This document shows, piece after piece, positions 41,378-52,277 of a stretch of DNA of 64,000 nt; within the stretch, counting starts at the first letter, position 1, and every line of letters starts with the position of its first letter. The notes beneath the pieces were generated by a model. The model saw only the letters and a program-made list of their open reading frames with translations. It ran no database searches and was not told where the DNA came from. Source of the DNA: Bacteroidales bacterium (lineage in GTDB: Bacteria > Bacteroidota > Bacteroidia > Bacteroidales > UBA12077); contig DAOWGM010000164.1 of NCBI GenBank assembly GCA_030637515.1, forward strand, positions 1-64,000. Direction: 5' to 3'. A program made the position numbers and the translations under genes.

Positions 41378-41671
41378 ATGGAAGATAAATTATCAATAAG
41401 GGTTAATGTTGCAGATAGATATTATCCACTTAAAATAGACAGAAAAGACGAGGAGAAGATTCGTAAGGCAGCGAAAATGATAAATGAAAAGGTGTTACAA
41501 TATAAACAAAGGTACACCGATAAGGATATACAGGATTTTTTAGCAATGGCCGCTTTGCAATATGTAATAAAAGTAATTGAATGTGACTCTAATCTTGAAG
41601 CATCGCCTGTTTTGGAAGGATTAAAAGACTTGGATAACGAGTTAAATGAATTTCTAAAAAGAGAATACTAA
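41378..41671 (+). CDS. zapA: Cell division protein ZapA
   Basis: SIRVNVADRYYPLKIDRKDEEKIRKAAKMINEKV...AMAALQYVIK. Confidence 0.85.
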   Translation: MEDKLSIRVNVADRYYPLKIDRKDEEKIRKAAKMINEKVLQYKQRYTDKDIQDFLAMAALQYVIKVIECDSNLEASPVLEGLKDLDNELNEFLKREY

Positions 41672-41697
41672 CGTTCTTTAACATATAAAAAAAGATA

Positions 41698-41895
41698 TTG
41701 CCCGTATTATTTCTTTAATATCTGTGAAACTCAACACTTTACCAATTGGAGTAAAGCTTATTTAACTGAGGGCGGGCCCCGTTCCGATTCGTCGGAATTC
41801 CTTCGGGAACAGGGGATGGCCGAAATTGAATGGCAGCTCCACCCATGTTAATTTGGGGTTTTTAGAGAATTGAAGAAAATAATGCGGGTTTTTTT
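41698..41895 (+). ncRNA. ssrS: Probable 6S RNA
   Basis: Lies between zapA and rny. Closing stem CCCGTATTATTTCTT / AAGAAAATAATGCGGG; apical stem GGCCCCGTTCC...GGAACAGGGGATGGCC; ends in a T-tract. Long rod-like fold consistent with 6S RNA. Confidence 0.75.
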
Positions 41896-41920
41896 ATAAT
41901 TTAAATTAAACATAAAAGAG

Positions 41921-43492
41921 ATGATTATTTCAACAATATTAGGAGCGGTTCCAGTAGCTGTAGTTGGTATTATAGCTGCTTCCGTTGCTTTAGTTGTAGG
42001 AGGTTTTATTTCCTATTTTATTTGGGATAAGGCCTTGGGAACTAAAAGCAAAAAAATAATTAAAGAAGCAGAGTCTGAGGCCGAAGTAATAAGAAAAGAT
42101 AAAATACTTCAGGCTAAAGAAAGATTCTTGCAATTAAAAAGTGAACATGAGAGAGAAATTAACGAACGTTCTCATAAATTGATTGTTGACGAAAATAAAT
42201 TTAAACAGAAAGAGACTTCTCTTTCTCAAAAATTTGAAGAGAATCAAAGAAAAGGAAAGGAAATAGAAGTAATTCGCGAAAACCTGCAAGTTCAGATGGA
42301 ACTTGTTGATAAGCGTGGAGAGGAACTTGATAAAATGCATAAGCAACAAGTTGAGCAGTTAGAAGCTATTTCTGGTTTGTCTGCAGAGGAAGCAAAAGAG
42401 CAGCTAACAGAATCTTTAAAGGCTGAAGCTAAAACAGAAGCTATGTCTGAGATTAATGAGATTATGGAAGAAGCCAGAATGACAGCTAACAAGGAAGCAA
42501 AACGAATTGTTGTTCAGACAGTTCAGAGGGTTGCTACTGAATCGGCTGTTGAGAACTCTGTTACTGTTTTTAATATTGATAATGACGAAATCAAAGGACG
42601 GATTATTGGAAGAGAAGGTAGGAATATACGTGCTTTGGAAGCTGCTACAGGAGTTGAGATAATAGTTGATGATACACCTGAAGCAATTATTCTTTCCGCA
42701 TTCGATCCCGTTCGTCGCGAGATTGCAAGATTAGCTTTACATCAATTAGTGACAGATGGAAGAATTCATCCTGCAAGAATTGAAGAGGTTGTTCAGAAAA
42801 CACAGAAACAAATTGAGGAGGAAATAATTGAGATTGGAAAAAGAACAACAATTGATCTTGGTGTTCATGGTTTACATCCTGAAATTATCAGATTAATTGG
42901 TAAAATGAAATATCGTTCTTCATATGGTCAGAACTTATTACAACACTCTCGCGAAGTAGCTAATCTTTCAGCAATAATGGCTGCAGAGTTAGGTCTTAAT
43001 CCTAAATTGGCTAAACGAGCAGGACTGTTGCATGATATTGGCAAGGTGCCGGATGATGAGCCGGAATTACCACATGCTATTCTGGGTATGAAAATTGCTG
43101 AAAAATATAAGGAAAAATCTGAAGTTTGTAATGCAATTGGAGCACACCATGATGAGGTTGAAATGACTTCTTTAATATCTCCTATTATTCAGGTATGTGA
43201 TGCTATATCAGGAGCACGTCCTGGAGCCAGAAGGGAAGTTGTTGAATCATATATTAAACGATTAAAAGATTTAGAAGAATTAGCACTAGCTCATCCAGGC
43301 GTAATGAAAACATATGCTATTCAGGCAGGTAGGGAGTTACGTGTAATTGTTGGAAGTGAAAAAGTTAGTGATGAGGATGCTGAAAAATTATCTTTTGAAA
43401 TTTCACAAAAAATTCAAAATGAAATGACGTATCCAGGTCAGATTAAAATAACTGTAATAAGAGAAACAAGAGCTATTAATTACGCAAAATAA
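41921..43492 (+). CDS. rny: Ribonuclease Y
   Basis: N-terminal TM, coiled coil, KH motif [35 protein letters not shown] domain [18 protein letters not shown]. Confidence 0.96.
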   Translation: MIISTILGAVPVAVVGIIAASVALVVGGFISYFIWDKALGTKSKKIIKEAESEAEVIRKDKILQAKERFLQLKSEHEREINERSHKLIVDENKFKQKETSLSQKFEENQRKGKEIEVIRENLQVQMELVDKRGEELDKMHKQQVEQLEAISGLSAEEAKEQLTESLKAEAKTEAMSEINEIMEEARMTANKEAKRIVVQTVQRVATESAVENSVTVFNIDNDEIKGRIIGREGRNIRALEAATGVEIIVDDTPEAIILSAFDPVRREIARLALHQLVTDGRIHPARIEEVVQKTQKQIEEEIIEIGKRTTIDLGVHGLHPEIIRLIGKMKYRSSYGQNLLQHSREVANLSAIMAAELGLNPKLAKRAGLLHDIGKVPDDEPELPHAILGMKIAEKYKEKSEVCNAIGAHHDEVEMTSLISPIIQVCDAISGARPGARREVVESYIKRLKDLEELALAHPGVMKTYAIQAGRELRVIVGSEKVSDEDAEKLSFEISQKIQNEMTYPGQIKITVIRETRAINYAK

Positions 43493-43510
43493 TAATTAGT
43501 ATTCTATATT

Positions 43511-43542
43511 AAAAGCTCTGATTTATTAGAGCTTTTTTTTGT
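43511..43542 (+). terminator. Rho-independent terminator
   Basis: AAAAGCTCTgatttattAGAGCTTTTTTTT. Confidence 0.85.
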
Positions 43543-43570
43543 AAGACATATTTTCATTAGTAAAATAACT

Positions 43571-44704
43571 GTGATGAATATAAAAATGGTAGACCTTAAG
43601 GGTCAGCACGATAAGATTAGTGAAGAAGTAAATAAAGGAATTCAGGATGTTATTAATTCTACTTCCTTTATAAATGGACCACAAGTAAAAGAATTCAATA
43701 AAAATCTTTCAGATTATCATGGAGGAGTCAATGTTGTTTCTTGTGCTAATGGAACAGATGCATTACAAATTGCTCTAATGTCACTAGACTTACAGCCTGG
43801 CGATGAAGTTATTGTTCCTGTTCATACATATGTTGCAACTGCAGAAGTTATTGCTTTATTAAGATTAAAGCCAGTTTTTGTTGATGTACATCCAGAGTTA
43901 TTCACAATTGATATTAATCAAATTGAAAAAAAAATAACCAAAAATACAAAAGCAATTGTTCCTGTTCATCTTTATGGTCAGTGTGCAGATATGGAGACCA
44001 TAATGAGAATCGCTTCTAAATATAATTTATATGTAATTGAAGATACAGCTCAGGCTATAGGAGCGATATATAAGTTTGCAAATGGGAAAACTGCTATTGC
44101 AGGAACTATAGGTGATATTGGAACTACATCATTTTTCCCATCTAAGAATCTTGGATGCTATGGAGATGGAGGTGCTATGTTTTTTAAAGATGAAGAACTG
44201 GCGAAAAAATGCCATATGATAGCTAATCATGGACAGAGCGTTAAATATCATCATGATATAATTGGTTGTAACTCAAGACTTGACTCAATACAGGCAGCAA
44301 TACTAAATGTTAAACTAAAGTATATTGATGATTATTCAGGTGCAAGACAAAAAGCAGCATCTATTTATAATGAATTGCTAAAAGATATACCTGGTATTAA
44401 AACTCCTAAAGTTTCAGATTCTTCTACTCATGTTTATCATCAGTATACTTTAATTCTTGATGAAAGTATAAATAGAAACGATTTACAATCATTTTTTAAG
44501 AGCAAGGAAATTCCTTCTATGATTTATTATCCGATACCATTGCATAAACAAAAAGCATATGAAAAAGAATTGGTTTCAGGAGAGAGTTTTCCGGTTACAG
44601 AAAGATTGTCAAATACAGTCTTGTCCCTTCCAATTCATACTGAATTAACAAGAGAAGAACAAGAATTTGTTGTATCTTCGTTAATTGAATTCTTGAACAA
44701 ATAA
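43571..44704 (+). CDS. DegT/DnrJ/EryC1-family sugar aminotransferase (WbpE/WlbC-like)
   Basis: [25 protein letters not shown]...[11 protein letters not shown]...[19 protein letters not shown]. Confidence 0.9.
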   Translation: MMNIKMVDLKGQHDKISEEVNKGIQDVINSTSFINGPQVKEFNKNLSDYHGGVNVVSCANGTDALQIALMSLDLQPGDEVIVPVHTYVATAEVIALLRLKPVFVDVHPELFTIDINQIEKKITKNTKAIVPVHLYGQCADMETIMRIASKYNLYVIEDTAQAIGAIYKFANGKTAIAGTIGDIGTTSFFPSKNLGCYGDGGAMFFKDEELAKKCHMIANHGQSVKYHHDIIGCNSRLDSIQAAILNVKLKYIDDYSGARQKAASIYNELLKDIPGIKTPKVSDSSTHVYHQYTLILDESINRNDLQSFFKSKEIPSMIYYPIPLHKQKAYEKELVSGESFPVTERLSNTVLSLPIHTELTREEQEFVVSSLIEFLNK

Positions 44705-44706
44705 TT

Positions 44707-45282
44707 ATGGATTTTTCCGCACATGAAACTGCTGTAATTGACGCAGGATGCCAAATTGGAGAAGGAACGAAGATTTGGCACTTTTCTCATATAATGTCTA
44801 ATTGCAAAATTGGAAAGGATTGTAATATTGGGCAAAATGTGGTTATATCTCCTGAAGTAATTTTGGGAAATAAAGTAAAAGTTCAAAATAATGTTTCAAT
44901 TTATACTGGAGTAATTTGTGAAGATGAAGTTTTTCTTGGTCCTTCAATGGTTTTTACGAATATTACAAACCCAAGATCTGCAATTATAAGAAAAGATCAA
45001 TATGAGAAAACGCTAGTAAAAAAAGGAGCTTCAATTGGAGCAAATGCAACAATTGTTTGTGGTAATAATATTGGTGAGTTTTCCTTTATAGGAGCAGGCT
45101 CAGTGGTTACAAAAGAAGTTAAGCCTTATGCCTTGATTGTTGGTAATCCAGGAAAACAAATTGGTTGGATGAGTGAATATGGGCATCGTTTAAATTTTAA
45201 TAAAGAAGGCGTAGCAGTTTGTCCAGAAAGTCAAGAAGAATATTTTCTTGAAAAGAATAAAGTAACAAAAAAGAAAAAATAA
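44707..45282 (+). CDS. Left-handed beta-helix N-acetyltransferase (WbpD/WlbB-like)
   Basis: Hexapeptide repeats; [76 protein letters not shown]. Confidence 0.9.
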   Translation: MDFSAHETAVIDAGCQIGEGTKIWHFSHIMSNCKIGKDCNIGQNVVISPEVILGNKVKVQNNVSIYTGVICEDEVFLGPSMVFTNITNPRSAIIRKDQYEKTLVKKGASIGANATIVCGNNIGEFSFIGAGSVVTKEVKPYALIVGNPGKQIGWMSEYGHRLNFNKEGVAVCPESQEEYFLEKNKVTKKKK

Positions 45283-45284
45283 TT

Positions 45285-46328
45285 ATGGTTAAAATACTTG
45301 TTACTGGATCTGCTGGCTTTATTGGTTCACATCTTACAGAACTATTATTGAATAAAGGTCTTAATGTAATCGGTCTTGATAATATTAATGATTATTATGA
45401 CGTTAATCTGAAATTTGGAAGATTAGAAAAAGGGGGGGTAAAACAGAACTTAATAAAATATAATGAATTAATTACTTCAGAAACCAATGATAATTATAAG
45501 TTTATAAAACTCAATCTTGAAGATAGAGAGAATCTGAATGGGTTATTTGAAAAAGAAAATTTTGATGTAGTTGTTAATCTTGCTGCTCAAGCCGGTGTAA
45601 GATATAGTTTGGAAAATCCTATAGCGTATATTGATAGTAATATTGTAGGATATACTAATATTTTAGAGGCATGTAGACATAACCATATAAAACACTTAGT
45701 ATATGCAAGTAGCTCAAGTGTATATGGTTTAAATAAAAAAATGCCTTTTAGTACAAATGATAATGTTGATCATCCCATAAGTTTATATGCTGCCAGTAAA
45801 AAAGCAAATGAATTAATGGCTCATACATACAGCTATTTATATAATCTTCCAACTACTGGTTTGCGATTTTTTACAGTTTATGGGCCTTGGGGTAGACCAG
45901 ATATGGCATTATTTTTATTTACAAAAGCAATGTTGGAAGGAAAGCCTATAAAAGTATATAATCATGGTAATATGCAGCGTGACTTTACATATATAGATGA
46001 TATTGTTCAAGGTATATTCAAAGTAATTGAAAATCCTCCAAAGGGGAAACAAACAACTGAAAAACCATCAGAATCAATAGCTCCGTATAAAATTTATAAT
46101 ATAGGAAATAGTGCGCCGGTAAAATTAATGGACTTTATCAAAGCCATTGAAGAGAATCTGAAAATAACAGCACAAAAGGAAATGCTTCCCATACAGGCCG
46201 GAGATGTTGAAAGTACCTATGCGGATGTTTCAGGATTAATGGAAGATTTAAATTACAAACCTGAAACCGATATAAAAACTGGTGTTAACAAGTTTATTGA
46301 GTGGTATAAATTTTTCTATAAAATTTAG
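45285..46328 (+). CDS. NAD-dependent epimerase (UDP-glucuronate 4-epimerase-like)
   Basis: ILVTGSAGFIGSHLTELLL...LGLDNINDYYDVNLK-type motif...FFTVYGPWGRPDMALFLFT. Confidence 0.9.
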   Translation: MVKILVTGSAGFIGSHLTELLLNKGLNVIGLDNINDYYDVNLKFGRLEKGGVKQNLIKYNELITSETNDNYKFIKLNLEDRENLNGLFEKENFDVVVNLAAQAGVRYSLENPIAYIDSNIVGYTNILEACRHNHIKHLVYASSSSVYGLNKKMPFSTNDNVDHPISLYAASKKANELMAHTYSYLYNLPTTGLRFFTVYGPWGRPDMALFLFTKAMLEGKPIKVYNHGNMQRDFTYIDDIVQGIFKVIENPPKGKQTTEKPSESIAPYKIYNIGNSAPVKLMDFIKAIEENLKITAQKEMLPIQAGDVESTYADVSGLMEDLNYKPETDIKTGVNKFIEWYKFFYKI

Positions 46329-46360
46329 TAGTTAAACAATAAAAGATATCGATATTTTAT

Positions 46361-46389
46361 TTGATATAGTTAGAGAATTGATATTTTTG
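46361..46389 (+). promoter_or_regulatory. Internal Bacteroidetes-type promoter TTG-N18-TAnnTTTG
   Basis: TTGATATAGTTAGAGAATTGATATTTTTG, ~19 bp upstream of the ATG at 46408. Confidence 0.5.
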
Positions 46390-46407
46390 CACAAAATTTT
46401 GTATTAA

Positions 46408-47367
46408 ATGAATAATCAAAAAAATAATTTTGCCTTAATTGGTGTTGCTGGGTATATTGCATCTCGTCATTTGCAGGCAATAAAAGATACTAATAGTGAG
46501 CTTGTTGCTGCTTTAGATAAATTTGATTCTGTTGGAGCGATTGATAGTTATTTTCCATATGCAGACTTTTTTACTGAGTATGAGCGCTTCGACAGGCATA
46601 TTGATAAGCTAAAAAGAGAAGGTACAAAAATTGATTATGTTGGTATTTGTACTCCAAATTATTTACATGATTCTCACATTCGCTTTGCACTAAGACAAGG
46701 AGCTGAAGCTATTTGCGAAAAACCTGTAGTACTTAATCCATGGAATATAGATGCTCTTCAAGAAATTGAGAAAGAAACAGGTAAGAAAGTAAATAATATT
46801 CTTCAGTTAAGATTGCATCCTTCAATTATTGAGTTGAAAAAACAAATTGATAACGGACCAAAAGATAAAATTTATGATATTGATTTGTCATATATAACAT
46901 CAAGAGGTAATTGGTATTTTATTTCTTGGAAAGGTGATAAAGAAAAATCTGGTGGTGTTGCTACAAATATTGGTGTGCATTTTTACGACATGTTAACATG
47001 GATTTTTGGTGATGTAGAAGAGAATATAGTTCATGTTTCAAATTCAGCCAAAGTTGGAGGTTTTTTAAAACTAAAAAGAGCAAATGTTCGTTGGTTTTTA
47101 AGTGTTGATTATAATGATATCCCTAAAGAAATAAAAGAAAAGGGTCAGAGAACATATCGTTCTATTACAGTTGAAGATAAAGAAATTGAATTTAGCGGAG
47201 GATTTACTGATTTACATACTTTATCATATCAGGAAATTATTAAGGGAAACGGTTTTGGACTTGAAGAAACAAAGAAATCAATTGATATAGTTTATAATAT
47301 AAGAAATGCATCTCCAATAGGATTAAAAGGAGATTATCATCCATTTTGTAAAAATTTAAATTTGTAA
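46408..47367 (+). CDS. Gfo/Idh/MocA-family oxidoreductase (WbpB/WlbA-like)
   Basis: ALIGVAGYIASRHLQAIKDT...CTPNYLHDSHIRFALRQGAEAICEKPVVL...GGVATNIGVHFYDML. Confidence 0.9.
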   Translation: MNNQKNNFALIGVAGYIASRHLQAIKDTNSELVAALDKFDSVGAIDSYFPYADFFTEYERFDRHIDKLKREGTKIDYVGICTPNYLHDSHIRFALRQGAEAICEKPVVLNPWNIDALQEIEKETGKKVNNILQLRLHPSIIELKKQIDNGPKDKIYDIDLSYITSRGNWYFISWKGDKEKSGGVATNIGVHFYDMLTWIFGDVEENIVHVSNSAKVGGFLKLKRANVRWFLSVDYNDIPKEIKEKGQRTYRSITVEDKEIEFSGGFTDLHTLSYQEIIKGNGFGLEETKKSIDIVYNIRNASPIGLKGDYHPFCKNLNL

Positions 47368-47370
47368 GAT

Positions 47371-48660
47371 ATGTATAACAAACTTTTGAATAAGGAAGCT
47401 ACCTTAGCTGTTATTGGACTTGGATATGTTGGATTACCTATTGCACTGGAATTTGCAAAAAAAATATCTGTTATTGGATTTGACATAAAAGAAGATAGAG
47501 TTGATTTGATGAAGAAGAATATTGATCCAAGCAGGGAACTTGATTCAGATGCATTTAATAACTGTGATATAAAATTTACTGCAAATATTGAAGATTTAAG
47601 AGAAGCTAATTTTTATATTATAGCGGTACCTACTCCAATAGACGATCATAATTTGCCAGACTTAACTCCTGTAATTAAAGCTTCAGAAACTGTTGGAAAA
47701 GTATTAAAAGAAGGAGATTACGTGGTTTATGAATCTACAGTATATCCTGGTGCGACAGAAGAAGAATGCGTGCCTGTTTTAGAAAGAGAATCAGGTCTGA
47801 AATATATTGAACAGTTTAAAGTTGGTTTCTCTCCAGAAAGAATAAATCCTGGTGATAAAGTAAATACATTAACTACAATTGTAAAAGTTTCTTCGGGTTG
47901 CGATGAAGAATCAGCTGAAAATATAGCTAAAGTATATGAGCTAGTTATAAAAGCTGGTGTACACAGAGCAAGTTCAATTAAAGTTGCAGAAGCTTCAAAG
48001 ATTATTGAAAATACACAACGCGATATTAATATTGCTTTCATGAACGAGCTTTCAATTATCTTTAATCGTATGGATATTAATACTTTTGAAGTTTTGGAGG
48101 CTGCCGGAACTAAATGGAATTTCTTAAAATTCTTTCCTGGTTTAGTTGGAGGACATTGTATTGGTGTTGATCCATATTATTTAACACATAAGGCAAAGCA
48201 ATTGGGCTACCATGCACAAATGATAAATTCTGGTCGTTTTATAAATGACTCAATGGGCGGCTACGTTGCAAAGCAAATTGTTAAAAAACTAGTTAAAGCA
48301 GGTAAACATATTCAAAATTCGAAAATTCTGATTATGGGTGTTACATTTAAAGAAGACGTTAGTGATATTAGAAATTCAAAAGTTGTTGATGTATATAGAG
48401 AATTACTTTCGTATGGTGTAAAAGTTGATGTTGTTGATCCATATGCAGATGCTGAAGAGGTTAAAGAGGAATATCAGTTTGATTTAGTAAAAGAACCGGC
48501 AAACGATTATGATGTTGTTATTGCAGCAGTAAGTCATGATAAGTATCTAAATCTAAACGAAGATTACTTTAAATCAATTACAACTGATAATTCATTATTT
48601 GTTGATATAAAAGGAGTATATAGAAGCAAAATAAATAAATTGGATTATTGGAGTTTGTAA
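47371..48660 (+). CDS. Nucleotide-sugar 6-dehydrogenase (WbpA/TviB-like UDP-HexNAc dehydrogenase)
   Basis: VIGLGYVGLPIALEFAKK...VYESTVYPGATEEECVPVLE...FFPGLVGGHCIGVDPYYLTHKA. Confidence 0.92.
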   Translation: MYNKLLNKEATLAVIGLGYVGLPIALEFAKKISVIGFDIKEDRVDLMKKNIDPSRELDSDAFNNCDIKFTANIEDLREANFYIIAVPTPIDDHNLPDLTPVIKASETVGKVLKEGDYVVYESTVYPGATEEECVPVLERESGLKYIEQFKVGFSPERINPGDKVNTLTTIVKVSSGCDEESAENIAKVYELVIKAGVHRASSIKVAEASKIIENTQRDINIAFMNELSIIFNRMDINTFEVLEAAGTKWNFLKFFPGLVGGHCIGVDPYYLTHKAKQLGYHAQMINSGRFINDSMGGYVAKQIVKKLVKAGKHIQNSKILIMGVTFKEDVSDIRNSKVVDVYRELLSYGVKVDVVDPYADAEEVKEEYQFDLVKEPANDYDVVIAAVSHDKYLNLNEDYFKSITTDNSLFVDIKGVYRSKINKLDYWSL

Positions 48661-48719
48661 TTAGATAATAATTGTTTGATAGGATTTAAGAAGGTTTTGC
48701 TTGTTTAGAAAATTAATTT

Positions 48720-49862
48720 ATGATTGGAACAAATATACCATTGAAAATATCTTATAATTGGCTAAACAAATTAGGTTTTTTTATAATACTTTTTTATTTG
48801 AATATCGGTTTTATTGAGACTTCCAGATTGCTTGAGAAAAACAATCTGGTTATTTGCGGTATTCTTCTTTTTACTTTAATCTCTTTTATTATTTTTATTA
48901 AAAAGTATAAAGATTTCTCTCCTGCTTTCTTAAGAATAATCTTTATTGCATTGCTTTTATATATTTATCTAATAATTTCTTCATTATATGGGAATAAGGA
49001 ATATGGTTTCATTAAATCTTATTATGGATTACTTCTACCGTTTACAATTGCTGTTTTTTTTGAATGTGTTAAATGGAAAGAAGAAGAAGTATTAAGTTTT
49101 TTAACTGTATCAATATTTATAATTAGTATCATTGGCATTTTATTTAAATTAAAACACGGATTTTATAGTAGACCTGTAAATTTTGGATTATTTGGATCTA
49201 TTACCTTTGGTTGGATGACAGGAATAGGTTTCTTTTCTGCATTATTTTCTAAAAAAAACAATTTTTTTAGAATTTTTTTTATTGTCTTCTTTTTGTTTAT
49301 GTTATTGTGGTCAGGATCTAAAGGCCCTTTTCTGGGAGTCGTATTGATTTTTTTAGTGTATTTAGGTCGTAATTATATTAAGAAAGCAAATTTAAAAATT
49401 CTTCTGCTGTTTCTTTTTTTCATTGTTCTTTTGTACTGTATTTATTTATTGGATATTCGACAGTTAAGATTTATTTCAAAACTAATTGAAAATCCTATAG
49501 GTTACCTTTCAGGAGAAGGAAGTGGATCAATTGGTGTTAGAATTGATCTATCATCAATAGCTTTTAAGTCTTTTATTGATTCTCCAATAATTGGAAATGG
49601 TTTCGGGAGTTTTATAGAAAATTCTACATATCTTCATAAATACCCACACAATGTTTATTTGGAATTATTATCAGAGACAGGTATACTTGGATTAAGTGCA
49701 ATAATAGTAATAATAGTGCTTTTAAGTAAGCGAAATACTATTACATTAATTGCTTATTATGGACTTATTGTTCTTTTATTCAGTGGAGATTTTTCATATT
49801 TTAGATATGCATTATTTATTTTGCTTATGAGTTATTTTATTGTCAAGAATAAAGAAAAATGA
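48720..49862 (+). CDS. O-antigen ligase/polymerase-like membrane protein (Wzy-like)
   Basis: Multi-TM; WSGSKGPFLGV and HKYPHNVYLELLSETGILGL motifs. Confidence 0.8.
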   Translation: MIGTNIPLKISYNWLNKLGFFIILFYLNIGFIETSRLLEKNNLVICGILLFTLISFIIFIKKYKDFSPAFLRIIFIALLLYIYLIISSLYGNKEYGFIKSYYGLLLPFTIAVFFECVKWKEEEVLSFLTVSIFIISIIGILFKLKHGFYSRPVNFGLFGSITFGWMTGIGFFSALFSKKNNFFRIFFIVFFLFMLLWSGSKGPFLGVVLIFLVYLGRNYIKKANLKILLLFLFFIVLLYCIYLLDIRQLRFISKLIENPIGYLSGEGSGSIGVRIDLSSIAFKSFIDSPIIGNGFGSFIENSTYLHKYPHNVYLELLSETGILGLSAIIVIIVLLSKRNTITLIAYYGLIVLLFSGDFSYFRYALFILLMSYFIVKNKEK

Positions 49863-51163
49863 AAATAACAAGTAAGATTAAAAAGCAATTAAGTAAGGAT
49901 CGTAAATTTATTTTTAAATTAATTTGGACCTCTACAACAAGAAGCGTTGCTGTTATTGGCACACTGCTTTTTAAGTTTATATTAGCAAGAAAGTTAGGAC
50001 TACAAGAATTTGGCGATTTTATGTTAGTGTATGCAATGCTAATTGGTTTAAGTTTCTTTGCAAAATTTGGAATTCAACAGGCAGTATTGAGGTTTGCAGG
50101 AATTTTTATGGCCAATAAAGATTTTGGGAAATTGAAAAGCTTAAGAAGAGATGTTATTCTTTTTATCACTGGTACCAGTATCTTTTTGGGAATATTATTT
50201 ATATTATTTCGTGTAATTATAGTCGATAAATTTTTTGACAACAATACCTTTACCAAAGTAATTTTAATAATGGCTGTTTCTTTACCTTTTTATGTAAATA
50301 TTGGTATTCAGGCATCGTATATGAGAGCATTTAAAAAACCTGAAATAGCCCCTTTATTTGAAGTTGGGTTGTCAGCATTCTATACAGTTGCCTTAGTTTC
50401 AATTGCTTCTTGGTTAGGATATAATATAACTCCACTAATTGTAAGTATATTCTTTTTAATTTCAGTGTTAATAACTTCGTTTTTAGGAAGTAGAATATTG
50501 GTTGGGATACTAAAAAAATTAAATACTGAAAAAACAATTGAGTATAAATCATATAGCGGGGTTTTTAATACTTTACCGGATTATGCTCTTTCCAGTATTA
50601 CAACTTATTTGATAAAATTTAGTCCTACAATTATATTAGGAATATATGCTAGCAGTTCTGACGTTGGGTTATATTCAATTGCAAATAGTACAGCACTTGT
50701 TATTAATTTTGTTTTAGGAATTGTAAGTTCAGTGTCAGCACCATATTTTGCAAACTACTATAAAGAAGGAAAAATAAAAGAACTGAAAAATCTGATAAGA
50801 AATTCAACAATTTATATGATGGTAATTGCAACGCCGGTATTTTTATTAATTATTATTTTTCCTACTGAGATTTTATCTTATTTTGGTCAAGAGTATAAGC
50901 AAGCCAGTATGGCTCTTGTTATTCTTGCTGTTGCACAGCTTTTTAATGTTCTTACAGGTCCGGTTTATTTTGTGCTTGGAATGACAGGACACGAAAAACA
51001 ATTAAGAAATATTGTATTTGGAACCGCATTACTTAGTATCAGCTCTTCATTTATTTTAATTCCAATGTATGGATTTGTTGGAGCGACAATATCTACAGCT
51101 ATCGGATTGGTAATTCAGAATTTCTTTGCATATTTTAAAACAAAAAAGATTTTAACAATATAA
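49859..51163 (+). CDS. Polysaccharide flippase (Wzx/MATE-like)
   Basis: Multi-TM protein; GLQEFGDFMLVYAML, VGLYSIANSTALV, YGFVGATISTAIGLVIQNFF. Confidence 0.88.
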   Translation: MKITSKIKKQLSKDRKFIFKLIWTSTTRSVAVIGTLLFKFILARKLGLQEFGDFMLVYAMLIGLSFFAKFGIQQAVLRFAGIFMANKDFGKLKSLRRDVILFITGTSIFLGILFILFRVIIVDKFFDNNTFTKVILIMAVSLPFYVNIGIQASYMRAFKKPEIAPLFEVGLSAFYTVALVSIASWLGYNITPLIVSIFFLISVLITSFLGSRILVGILKKLNTEKTIEYKSYSGVFNTLPDYALSSITTYLIKFSPTIILGIYASSSDVGLYSIANSTALVINFVLGIVSSVSAPYFANYYKEGKIKELKNLIRNSTIYMMVIATPVFLLIIIFPTEILSYFGQEYKQASMALVILAVAQLFNVLTGPVYFVLGMTGHEKQLRNIVFGTALLSISSSFILIPMYGFVGATISTAIGLVIQNFFAYFKTKKILTI

Positions 51164-51166
51164 AAA

Positions 51167-52210
51167 ATGAAGATATTTATTCCGGTTGTTGGGCAATTTA
51201 CAAATGTAGGTGATATTATTCATCGAAGGGTATTGTTAAGTTGGATTCAAAATAAAGGGGAATTACATGTTTTTGTAGGTAATGCTCCTGATAGTTTTAT
51301 TAAAAGTTTACAACTTTATGATAGTTCACATATTTATAGGAACTTAATTAAATGGTTATGGGCAATAATAAAGTCTTTTGGACAAAAGTCAGTATTTATT
51401 TTTAATCCTGGTGAAATAAACCTTCGAAGACAAAGATTAATAGGGGAGTTAGCTCTTATTCCATTTATTTTGATGATAAAAATTTCGAGAGGGAAATTAT
51501 TAAGGATTGGTATTGCTGCAAAAAAAACGCAAACATCGCTAAAATGGTTGTGGAAGATAATTTTTAGATTCTCTAATAAAATTTATTGGCGAACATATAC
51601 CAGTAAAGAATATTTCAAGTTAGGAACAGTAATTCCTGATTTAGCATTTTACGATGAAGATATTAAAGAAAATAAAAAGAAAAATAATCATATAACAATT
51701 TCAATGCGTTTTGATTGCCCTTATCCAGTAAAAAAGTGGTTTGAAGTTATAAAAAATACTGCTAAAAGGAATAAAGTTGATATAATTGTTGTTTCTCAGG
51801 TTAGAATGGATAATGATAGATCAATTAATGTTGCAAATGATCTTAATGCTAAATTAATATTATGGCAGGATGAGAAGACTCATTTTGAACAGGAAGAAAT
51901 AGTTCGTGCCATATATAAGAATTCTGAAATTATTATTAGTGATAGATTACACGTATTAATTGCAGGTGCAACGGAAGGAGCAATTCCATGCGTTTTATTA
52001 ACAAATGATAGCCGGAAGGTTAGCGAACACTTTTCTGTAGTTAATATTAATAATATTTCTAAATTAGTTAATAAAGAAAAAACAGAGGAGGAGCTAACTG
52101 ATTTTCTACAGAAACAATTTGCCAGAAAGGAAGAAATACAAACTAAAATAAAACAAGCAAAGATACGATTGGAAGAAGTTCGTAAAGAAGTATTAGATTT
52201 GTTAAGTTAG
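51167..52210 (+). CDS. Polysaccharide pyruvyl transferase family protein
   Basis: NVGDIIHRRVLLSW, ISDRLHVLIAGATEGAIPCVLL. Confidence 0.82.
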   Translation: MKIFIPVVGQFTNVGDIIHRRVLLSWIQNKGELHVFVGNAPDSFIKSLQLYDSSHIYRNLIKWLWAIIKSFGQKSVFIFNPGEINLRRQRLIGELALIPFILMIKISRGKLLRIGIAAKKTQTSLKWLWKIIFRFSNKIYWRTYTSKEYFKLGTVIPDLAFYDEDIKENKKKNNHITISMRFDCPYPVKKWFEVIKNTAKRNKVDIIVVSQVRMDNDRSINVANDLNAKLILWQDEKTHFEQEEIVRAIYKNSEIIISDRLHVLIAGATEGAIPCVLLTNDSRKVSEHFSVVNINNISKLVNKEKTEEELTDFLQKQFARKEEIQTKIKQAKIRLEEVRKEVLDLLS

Positions 52211-52277
52211 TTTATAGATCAGGGTGTTTTAATTATTATTCAGAGTTATAATAATTAAATTTTATCTTTAAGAAGTT

